From Akkermansia sp. (GTDB lineage Bacteria > Verrucomicrobiota > Verrucomicrobiia > Verrucomicrobiales > Akkermansiaceae): DNA of 13,334 nt. The position numbers and the translations under genes were made by a program. Position 1 is the stretch's first letter; each line of letters opens with the position of its first letter. The stretch spans positions 1 to 13,334 of the forward strand of contig JAGBZE010000100.1 of assembly GCA_017628435.1 (NCBI GenBank), read 5' to 3'. Shown piece after piece: positions 6,918-13,334 of the stretch. The notes beneath the pieces are model-generated. The model saw only the letters and a list, made by a program, of their open reading frames with translations, was not told the origin of the DNA and searched no databases.

Positions 6918-7967
6918 ATGAAGGTACTGGCCTCTCTCTTCCGTGTTATTTTCAGTATTATAGTGCTCCTGGCAATTGCATGCTACCTGCAGGTAGCCCC
7001 TACATGCAGCCTCAGCCAATTCTGTCTTTCAGTCAATGCTCCCCAGCTTATTGAGCTGCTTAGTGGATTCAACGCGATTACGGTATCCCTCGTTGTGATT
7101 CTGCTGCTGGGCATACTCTCCTTCACACGCGTGCTGGAAGCTACCTGGAATGTGCTTTTCTGCGCCTCTGTGCTCGGGCTTCTGGCTGGTGGGCTGTACG
7201 CTATCGGCGGTTCTGCTCTTGCCCTGCCCAATGCTCTTTATCATAACGATGCCGTGAACCAAGCATGCCAGATGCTCGTTTCCTACGAAGTTCCCATCGC
7301 CATCACTACTCTGGTATTCCTGGGCGGCTGGGTATGCGCGTCGGCCTGTGGTCGCGTTGCCATCACCGCAGTTGTCAGCTTCGGCCTGTGGTACGGCATC
7401 ACTGAATTCTTCACCTTCATTGTACAGCAGTGGGCAAACAGCTCCACCCCAGGCATGCCTGAGGCCCTCCACATGATTCAGGGAGCCCCTTGGATCATGG
7501 CAGCTGTGCCTGGTGCATTCTTCCTGATTTACGCCCTGCTCATGGCTTTCTTCGAAACCTTCATTGGTAATGCAACCAGGAACAAGACCAAATCGGCACC
7601 CGAGAAGAATGAAGGCATTCCTGCAGAAAAGGAGGAGGAAAACAAGGCCGATTCCAAGCCTGCAGAGGCAGCAGCCAAAAGCCAGCATGTGCTTAAAACC
7701 ACTCCGGCACCGCAGAAGAAGCATGTTCTGAATACTCCCGCCAAGGCAGAGAAGCCGGACGACCCTATGGTAAAAGCTTCAGTTGACGAAAAAAAAGAAG
7801 AAGCTTCCGGCAGAATGGAGGATAAGCCCGTTTCTGAAACCGAAGTAAAACCAGAAACAGGGGAAAAGCCTGACGACGAAGCTAAGGCAGTAGCAGAGAA
7901 AACCACGGAACCTCCGGCGGAGAAAGAGACGAAAGAAGCTCCTGCCCCTAAGGAAGATAAGGCCTGA
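6918..7967 (+). CDS. Unrecognised multi-pass membrane protein with charged cytoplasmic tail
   Basis: I do not recognise a family for this 349-residue protein. About six hydrophobic segments can be seen, at roughly 6-26, 52-70, 78-100, 124-143, 146-170 and 192-214. Arg71 and Arg146 fall in loops that would be cytoplasmic by the positive-inside rule, which places both ends in the cytoplasm. Residues about 218-349 form a tail rich in Lys, Glu, Pro and Ala, probably disordered. It contains short repeats: HVLKT/HVLNT (257 and 269) and EKPDD twice (278 and 316). The tail's base composition is more A-rich than neighbouring genes, including an A8 run at 7789-7796. The ATG at 6918 lies 9 bases from a strong -10 box. 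The ankyrin-repeat membrane protein follows 45 bases downstream on the same strand, so a shared membrane role is possible but unproven. Confidence 0.85.
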   Translation: MKVLASLFRVIFSIIVLLAIACYLQVAPTCSLSQFCLSVNAPQLIELLSGFNAITVSLVVILLLGILSFTRVLEATWNVLFCASVLGLLAGGLYAIGGSALALPNALYHNDAVNQACQMLVSYEVPIAITTLVFLGGWVCASACGRVAITAVVSFGLWYGITEFFTFIVQQWANSSTPGMPEALHMIQGAPWIMAAVPGAFFLIYALLMAFFETFIGNATRNKTKSAPEKNEGIPAEKEEENKADSKPAEAAAKSQHVLKTTPAPQKKHVLNTPAKAEKPDDPMVKASVDEKKEEASGRMEDKPVSETEVKPETGEKPDDEAKAVAEKTTEPPAEKETKEAPAPKEDKA

Positions 7968-7974
7968 GGCCAGT

Positions 7975-8004
7975 TTTTCACACAGCCTTCCACCACCAGA
8001 TAGT
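7975..8004 (+). promoter_or_regulatory. Weak candidate promoter for the ankyrin-repeat gene
   Basis: TTTTCA (7975-7980) and GATAGT (7999-8004) are 18 bases apart. The -10 candidate ends 8 bases before the ATG at 8013, the same geometry as the stronger promoters in this window. Both boxes match consensus at only four of six positions, so cotranscription from 6880 remains the simpler reading. Confidence 0.25.
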
Positions 8005-8012
8005 CAACACGC

Positions 8013-8831
8013 ATGAAAGATATCACCAACCCCATTTTGCTACTCATTGTCATAGCCCTGCTTTCCTGGAAAGTAAGCATGGGTATTGAGACAAATGCCA
8101 ACGTAGAAATCGCCCTGCTCACGCTCTGCGTTACGGGCTTTGTGGTGAATGGACTGCTTGGCATTGCCCGTGCGCTTGCCAGGCGCAAAGCTCTGATGTC
8201 TGTCGTATGGAGTGTGGTCTTTCTCATTTTCTGCTCGTGCAGCTGGGTAACCCTGCGACAAGAAAAGGATTACCGTGAGGAACTTGCTGCCTACAATGAA
8301 TTGAACGCCAAGTGGCAGCAGGAGCACACCAATCCGTTCACTCTGGTAGACCGCGAAGGACGCTCGCTGCTGGAGCTTGCAGCCATTCTGGGCAAAAAGA
8401 TGGCAGTGCGTGGTCTACTGGCCCAGCCTGAAGCAGCTCAGGCAGAAAGCATCATCCTGAAAGCGGCTATACATGCCGCAGGCAATGGGCACCATGAGCT
8501 GCTGCGCGTTCTTTCCCAGCGCCAAGGCGGATTCGATTTCAACCGCATGAATGATGGCATCACGCCACTTATTTCTGCCGTACTCAGCAACAACCAGAAA
8601 TGCGTGCAGGTCATGCTGGAACAAAGTGCAGACCCGAACATGTGTGATGAAAACGGCGTTTCTCCGCTCATGCACGCGGTCATTGACAACAATCGGAACC
8701 TGGCACAACTGCTGATTAAACACCATGCAGACCCCACCCAGAAGGACAATACCGGCCGGGATGCATACAGCTGCTCTCGTTCAGAAAGAATGGACGAAAC
8801 ACTTGCTACCGCCAGAGAAGTGACAGAATAA
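8013..8831 (+). CDS. Membrane-anchored ankyrin-repeat protein
   Basis: This 272-residue protein has three N-terminal hydrophobic segments (about 7-22, 32-54 and 61-79) followed by an ankyrin-repeat region. The clearest repeats are about 180-210 (DGITPLISAV...SADPN) and 213-243 (NGVSPLMHAV...HADPTQ). Weaker ones start near 115 (EGRSLLELAA) and 150, with a truncated last repeat near 246. Ankyrin repeats are protein-binding surfaces; there is no enzymatic motif. The basic loop ARALARRK (52-59) between the second and third segments should be cytoplasmic, which would put the repeats on the outer face of the inner membrane. That topology is inferred, not shown. The ATG at 8013 lacks a Shine-Dalgarno sequence. 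The neighbours are the unknown membrane protein upstream and a copper ATPase downstream; no direct functional link is evident. Confidence 0.88.
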   Translation: MKDITNPILLLIVIALLSWKVSMGIETNANVEIALLTLCVTGFVVNGLLGIARALARRKALMSVVWSVVFLIFCSCSWVTLRQEKDYREELAAYNELNAKWQQEHTNPFTLVDREGRSLLELAAILGKKMAVRGLLAQPEAAQAESIILKAAIHAAGNGHHELLRVLSQRQGGFDFNRMNDGITPLISAVLSNNQKCVQVMLEQSADPNMCDENGVSPLMHAVIDNNRNLAQLLIKHHADPTQKDNTGRDAYSCSRSERMDETLATAREVTE

Positions 8832-8835
8832 CAAC

Positions 8836-8864
8836 TTGCCCTCATGGGGCTGTTTGTTTAAGTT
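8836..8864 (+). promoter_or_regulatory. Candidate copA promoter with nested dyads
   Basis: TTGCCC (8836-8841) and TAAGTT (8859-8864) are 17 bases apart, and the second ends 7 bases before the copA ATG at 8872. The -10 match is poor. The region also holds CAACTT/AAGTTG (8832-8837 with 8860-8865) and GCCC/GGGC (8838-8841 with 8847-8850) inverted repeats, which could serve a metal-responsive regulator. I do not recognise a known CueR, CopY or CsoR operator. Confidence 0.3.
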
Positions 8865-8871
8865 GCCACTC

Positions 8872-11220
8872 ATGAATACACGGTGTTTCAGTGTTAGTGG
8901 TATGAGCTGCGCCGCATGCTCGGCTCGCGTGGAAAAAGTCGTTGGAGCGTTGCAGGGCGTAGTCCGCGTGCAGGTGAACCTGCTCACCCGCAGCATGCAG
9001 GTGGAATTTGATGAAACGCGGTTAGATGAATCCGGCATCATCGCCGCAGTGGAGCATGCCGGTTACGGCGCCAGCGTAGGAGAAAGCACGCAGCCCCAGG
9101 ATTCCGGCACACGGAAAAGGCTGCTTTACTCCCTCCTCTGCCTGATTCCCTTGATGGTGCTGCACCACGTCTGGCACAGTGAGGTCTCCTCCTGCCTGCA
9201 GTTTGTGCTGCTCATCCCCATTGTTATCCTGAACAGGAAGTTCTTCATATCGGGAACGCAGGCGGTGCTGAACCGTTCACCGAATATGGACACGCTCATT
9301 TCCCTGGGCGCCGCCACAGGCATCATCTACAGCCTGCTGGATTTGCTGGTGCTGCACCACGGCGTGGCCTATGTGGAATCCGCCGGCATGATTCTCACCT
9401 TCATCACCCTGGGTAAATGGCTGGAAAGCCGCGCCACCGGGCACACGGGCGATGCGCTCAGCAAGCTGAAAGCACTGCTGCCGCAGCAGGCCTCCGTGCT
9501 CAGGGATGGTCAGACGGTGCAGATTCCTGCAGAGGAAGTTGAGGCGGGCGATTTGCTGCTCATTGCGCCGGGAGAGAAGGTCCCGGTGGATGCCACGGTG
9601 ACGGAGGGCTGCTCCGCTATTGATGATTCCAGTCTGACCGGTGAAAGCATTCCCGTACCCAAGCAGCCGGGAGCCCGCATCTATGCCGGCACCATCAACG
9701 GGCATGGCGCACTGCGTGCCACGGCGCTGGGCACCCGCGCAGAGTCTGCCCTCAATCAGGTGATTCACCTCGTGGGCGAGGCAGCGGCATCCAAAGCCCC
9801 CATTGCCCGTCTGGCCGACCGGATTGCGAGCATCTTTGTGCCCATCGTGGTGGGACTGGCGGCACTCACCCTGCTTATCTGGCTGCTTTGCGGAGCCTCG
9901 CTGCCGTTTGCCCTGGGCTGCGCGATTGCCGTACTGGTCATATCCTGTCCCTGCGCCCTGGGGCTGGCCACACCGGTTGCCATCATGGTGGGAGCCGGCA
10001 AGGGTGCGGAGAACGGCATCCTGTTCCGCGATGGCGGCACCATGGAAAACGCCAGCCGCATCGACACCGTTATTCTCGACAAGACCGGCACCATTACCAC
10101 CGGCCAGCCTGTGGTGATACAAGCCCTGCCCGCAGAGAGCGAGTCGCTGAGCTCACTGCTTCAGCTGGCCGCCTCGCTGGAGCAGAACAACACCCACCCG
10201 CTTGCTCGCTGCATTCAGGAGTATACAGCCGACTACACTCCCCAACCCGTTGAACAGCTGCACTATATTCCGGGAAGAGGTGTGCGTGCCCAGCTTCATG
10301 GCACCCCCGCCCTGGCCGGTAATGCGAAGCTTATGCACGAGCACGGCATTGAATTGCCCGACGGGCAGGAAGAGAGCTCAACGCCCATTTATTTCGCCAG
10401 CGCAGGGAAATATATAGGCATGCTCCGCGTGGCAGATCCCATCAAGCCCGGCAATGAGGAGGCCGTGCAGCACCTGAAGAAACAAGGGCTGCGGGTGCTG
10501 ATGATGAGCGGCGACAACGCCGCCACCGTGCACAGCATTGCCACACAGGCAGGCATCGAAGAGTACTACGCGGGCGTCACCCCGCAGGATAAGGAGCAGA
10601 TGGTGCGCCGACTGCAGGCTGAAGGATGCCGCGTGGCCATGGTGGGCGATGGCATCAACGATGCCCCTGCTCTCATGCGTGCGGATACCGGCATCGCCAT
10701 CGGCACCGGGGCAGATGTAGCCCGCGAAAGCGCAGGCATCATTCTGGTGCGCAGCGAGCTGATGGATGCCGTGGCAGCGCTGAAGCTGGGGCACGCCGTC
10801 ATCCGCATCATCCGGCAGAATCTTTTCTGGGCCCTTGTCTACAACATGCTGGCCATTCCGCTGGCCGCAGGCCTGCTGTATCCGTCCACAGGATGGCTGC
10901 TCACTCCGGGCATAGCCGCCGCCGCCATGAGCCTGAGCAGCCTGTGCGTGGTAGGCAATGCCCTGCGTCTCCGCAAGCTCACCCTTCCACAACCCACCCC
11001 CATCCGCATGAATACCACCACTATTTCTGTAGAAGGCATGATGTGCCCGCACTGCGAGCGCCATGTGACCCAGGCGCTCAGCGCCCTGCCCGGTATCACC
11101 GAAGTGAAGGCTGACCACAAGACAAACAGCGTCACCCTCACCTCCGAAGGTACACCGGACGAAGCCCTGCTGGCGGCGACCATCAAGCAGGCAGGCTACG
11201 AATTCAAGGGCGTGTGCTAA
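8872..11220 (+). CDS. copA: Cu(I)-exporting P1B-type ATPase with two metal-binding domains
   Basis: This 782-residue inner-membrane pump should expel Cu(I) (possibly Ag(I)) from the cytoplasm using ATP. Domains in order: an N-terminal heavy-metal-associated domain with CAAC (13-16, GMSCAACSARV); membrane helices from about 84; the actuator TGE (257-259); the metal-site CPC (359-361); DKTGT with phosphorylated Asp403; HP (442-443) in the nucleotide domain; GDGIND (592-597); and late helices with YN (657-658) and MSLSS (686-690), residues typical of Cu(I) transporters. A second heavy-metal-associated domain with CPHC (725-728) forms the C terminus, which is less common. A TTG at 8836 would add 12 residues but falls in the candidate promoter, and the ATG at 8872 begins the conserved domain directly. 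The stop overlaps the recQ stop on the other strand. Confidence 0.95.
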   Translation: MNTRCFSVSGMSCAACSARVEKVVGALQGVVRVQVNLLTRSMQVEFDETRLDESGIIAAVEHAGYGASVGESTQPQDSGTRKRLLYSLLCLIPLMVLHHVWHSEVSSCLQFVLLIPIVILNRKFFISGTQAVLNRSPNMDTLISLGAATGIIYSLLDLLVLHHGVAYVESAGMILTFITLGKWLESRATGHTGDALSKLKALLPQQASVLRDGQTVQIPAEEVEAGDLLLIAPGEKVPVDATVTEGCSAIDDSSLTGESIPVPKQPGARIYAGTINGHGALRATALGTRAESALNQVIHLVGEAAASKAPIARLADRIASIFVPIVVGLAALTLLIWLLCGASLPFALGCAIAVLVISCPCALGLATPVAIMVGAGKGAENGILFRDGGTMENASRIDTVILDKTGTITTGQPVVIQALPAESESLSSLLQLAASLEQNNTHPLARCIQEYTADYTPQPVEQLHYIPGRGVRAQLHGTPALAGNAKLMHEHGIELPDGQEESSTPIYFASAGKYIGMLRVADPIKPGNEEAVQHLKKQGLRVLMMSGDNAATVHSIATQAGIEEYYAGVTPQDKEQMVRRLQAEGCRVAMVGDGINDAPALMRADTGIAIGTGADVARESAGIILVRSELMDAVAALKLGHAVIRIIRQNLFWALVYNMLAIPLAAGLLYPSTGWLLTPGIAAAAMSLSSLCVVGNALRLRKLTLPQPTPIRMNTTTISVEGMMCPHCERHVTQALSALPGITEVKADHKTNSVTLTSEGTPDEALLAATIKQAGYEFKGVC

Positions 11221-13334
11221 CGCTCTTCGTAATCCTGAATCAACTCCACAAAGGCACGCAGCCCATGCGTGCGCAGCCACGGGCCCACCCCTTTGAGCCG
11301 CTCTGCGGCCTCCATGGTGGTGGGCTTCACTGTGGCCATAGCCTTCAGCGTTTCATTATGCATGATACGGTAGGCCGGCATGTTGTACTCTGCAGCTAAA
11401 TCGCGGCGAAGCTCGGCCAGGTGTTCATACAATTCCTTATCCAGGCGCCCCAGCCCCATGCTCTCGAGCAGGTGCCGGGTTCTGTCCTGCCGGGCAACCT
11501 GGGGCTTCAGCATGGCCGTGGAACCGCACCATCCGCGGCGCGACATGCGGGGAACGCTGCGGCTCTGCATCACCTCCTCACCAGCGGCGCTGAGCGTGAT
11601 GAGTGGCATTTCATCGCCCGTGCGCTGCAGCAGCCCGGCATCCTGCATGGCGCGGAAAAGAGCCTTCATCCTGGCATCCGACAAATGCTTGAGAATACCG
11701 TAGGTGGATAGAGAGGTAAGATACTGGTGCATGGAGGCATTCTTAGCCCCGCGCAGCATGTCCATAATCTTGCCGCGCCCGTAGATGCCCACCCATTCGC
11801 CATTCGGCCCGAGCCTGGAGGCCCGCGCCACACCGGCCAGCGCCTTGCGGACGGTCAGAAGCTCCTCACCGGATATTTCCTCGCGCTCGCCATCATCTGC
11901 GCTGGAGCACATGTCACAATGCCCGCAGGGGGCAGCATCAGCCTCGCCAAAGTAGTCCAGAATCCACTTCTGGCGGCAGCCGGTGGAATAGGCAAAGCGG
12001 GTCATGGACTCAATCTTCAGGTGGTCGCGGCGGGCCTTTTCCTCCAGAGAAACGCGGTCAATCTCCAGACACTCGAAATTCAGCTCCGGATGCAGCAGTC
12101 GCGTTCCCTTCGTGAGCTGGCCGGGCACATCAAAGCGTTGAATAGCCCCGGCATGAATCAGACAGGAGAGCGCCGTACCCACGGCCATGGGGTTCACGTC
12201 CTTGCCCATGCGCTCAGCCATGGAATCCACGGTGATATGCAGCTCATGCGTGGTGGGGTCGCATTCGAAACGCAGGAAGCTGTACAAGGCACGAATCAGC
12301 GAAATAGGCGGATTGCTGCCCTCGAAGAAGAATTCCTGCGTCTTCAGGTCGGCATGGTTGAAAAGCAGCTCGCACGCAGCAGGTTCGCCGTCTCGCCCGG
12401 CGCGGCCGGCTTCCTGATAGTAGGCCTCCACGCTGCCGGGAATTTCAAAATGCGCCACAAAGCGCACATCCGAGCGGTCGATACCCATACCGAAAGCATT
12501 GGTAGCCACCACCACATCTGCCCGGCCGGAAACAAAGGCATCCTGCGAAAACTCGCGCTCCTCATCCGTCATACCCGCGTGGTATGCCACCGCATTCACA
12601 TGCTGAGCGGCCAGTTCCTCGAACACGAGCATAACGTTCTTACGCGTGGAGCAATATACAATGCCGGTTTTCCAACGCGCCACCAGCTTGTGAATGCGCT
12701 CAAACTTGGCCTTGCGCCCCTCGCAGTGGGTAATGGCAAAATCCAGATTATCGCGAGCAAAGCCGCTGATGATGACTGCAGGGTCACGCAGCTGCAGAGT
12801 GCCCAGAATGTCCTCGCGCACATGAGCCGTTGCCGTGGCAGTGAGCGCCACGGTCTGCGGATAGCCCAGCGCCTCGCGCACGCGCCCCAGGCGCAGGTAA
12901 TCGGGGCGGAAATCATGTCCCCACTGGCTCAGGCAGTGCGCTTCGTCCACCGCCAGCAGTGAAATCTGCAAGCCACGCAGCAGGTTCATGAAACCTTCCT
13001 GCGCAAAGCGTTCAGGAGCCACATACAACACCTTCAGCTCGCCATATCGCAGAGACTGCATCACCTGCCGATATTCCTCGGTCCCAAGCGAGGAGTTGAC
13101 TGCAGCGGCGGGAATGCCCCGGGCCTGCAGAGCATCCACCTGGTCTTTCATCAGAGCAATCAGGGGCGAAACCACCACTGTAAGCCCGGGACGGCAGAGC
13201 GCCGGAAGCTGGTAGCAGAGCGATTTGCCGCCACCCGTGGGCATGATACCCATGGCATCCCGCCCCGAAAGCACAGCCTGCACTACCGAGTCCTGCCCTG
13301 GGCGAAGTGCATCGAAACCAAAATAGGTACGCAG
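11217..13334 (-). CDS. recQ: ATP-dependent DNA helicase RecQ (5' end beyond window)
   Basis: The visible 705 residues are nearly a full RecQ, a 3'-5' DNA helicase of recombination and fork repair. The frame is open to the right edge, where it reads LRTYFGFDALRPGQ, the usual start of the helicase core, so probably only a few N-terminal residues are missing. Walker A GGGKS is at about 34-38, DEAH at 130-133, SQWGHDFRPDY just after, and motif VI QEAGRAGRDG near 307-316. The four zinc cysteines are C453, C470, C473 and C476 (CRQKW...PCGHCDMC). A winged-helix RQC region follows, and an HRDC domain lies at about 635-700. About 85 residues between FFFEGSNPP and the zinc domain (about 345-430) are extra relative to E. 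coli RecQ. A GTG at 13283 is an internal codon, not the start. The gene converges on copA. Confidence 0.95.
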   Translation of the reverse strand: MRTYFGFDALRPGQDSVVQAVLSGRDAMGIMPTGGGKSLCYQLPALCRPGLTVVVSPLIALMKDQVDALQARGIPAAAVNSSLGTEEYRQVMQSLRYGELKVLYVAPERFAQEGFMNLLRGLQISLLAVDEAHCLSQWGHDFRPDYLRLGRVREALGYPQTVALTATATAHVREDILGTLQLRDPAVIISGFARDNLDFAITHCEGRKAKFERIHKLVARWKTGIVYCSTRKNVMLVFEELAAQHVNAVAYHAGMTDEEREFSQDAFVSGRADVVVATNAFGMGIDRSDVRFVAHFEIPGSVEAYYQEAGRAGRDGEPAACELLFNHADLKTQEFFFEGSNPPISLIRALYSFLRFECDPTTHELHITVDSMAERMGKDVNPMAVGTALSCLIHAGAIQRFDVPGQLTKGTRLLHPELNFECLEIDRVSLEEKARRDHLKIESMTRFAYSTGCRQKWILDYFGEADAAPCGHCDMCSSADDGEREEISGEELLTVRKALAGVARASRLGPNGEWVGIYGRGKIMDMLRGAKNASMHQYLTSLSTYGILKHLSDARMKALFRAMQDAGLLQRTGDEMPLITLSAAGEEVMQSRSVPRMSRRGWCGSTAMLKPQVARQDRTRHLLESMGLGRLDKELYEHLAELRRDLAAEYNMPAYRIMHNETLKAMATVKPTTMEAAERLKGVGPWLRTHGLRAFVELIQDYEER

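Noticed and set aside
7961..7978. GGCC-TGA-GGCC hairpin followed by AGTTTTT at the end of the 6918 gene, terminator-like
   Set aside because: The stem is only four bases and the T-run is short and interrupted; the next gene follows 45 bases later, so it is unlikely to be an effective terminator.
11727..12962. Plus-strand open frame of 411 codons opposite recQ
   Set aside because: It lies wholly antisense to well-conserved helicase sequence; the open frame reflects codon composition, not a gene.

Overview
The window is a gene-dense stretch of moderately GC-rich bacterial chromosome (roughly 55-58% GC by eye). It holds eight protein-coding genes plus one running off the right edge, and no rRNA, tRNA, CRISPR array or insertion sequence that I can see. 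Possession of a diaminopimelate decarboxylase fits an organism with DAP-type peptidoglycan. The secreted SGNH hydrolase, the near absence of Shine-Dalgarno sequences and the general gene style fit a gut Verrucomicrobiota of Akkermansia type. That placement is an inference, not something the sequence proves.

Left block, minus strand, read right to left: an OmpR/PhoB-family response regulator (3547-4236) is joined by an ATGA overlap to a secreted SGNH/GDSL hydrolase (1601-3550), which is followed by rimO (190-1569). rimO has its own near-consensus promoter, whose -35 box contains the hydrolase stop codon. Just past rimO, at about 100-165, lies a cluster of inverted repeats that resembles the domain V/VI end of a group II intron, without any intron body.

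Middle block, plus strand: a divergent promoter region (4237-4385) also drives an AI-2E/PerM-family transporter (4386-5495), which overlaps lysA (5495-6781) by one base. lysA ends in a clear intrinsic terminator (6805-6835). A second plus-strand unit follows: an unrecognised six-helix membrane protein with a charged cytoplasmic tail (6918-7967), then a membrane-anchored ankyrin-repeat protein (8013-8831), then a Cu(I)-exporting P-type ATPase (8872-11220) with metal-binding domains at both its N and C termini.

Right block, minus strand: recQ (11217 to beyond 13334) converges on copA, and the two stop codons overlap in a shared CTAA, so there is no room between the genes for a terminator.

The most general unusual signal is in the promoters. 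Four good sigma70-type promoters place the -10 box only 6-13 bases from the start codon, and none of the starts has a well-placed Shine-Dalgarno sequence. Leaderless or near-leaderless mRNAs appear to be the rule here, with translational coupling (ATGA, TAATG) inside operons. The best candidate for an undescribed functional unit is the membrane protein/ankyrin protein pair at 6918-8831.
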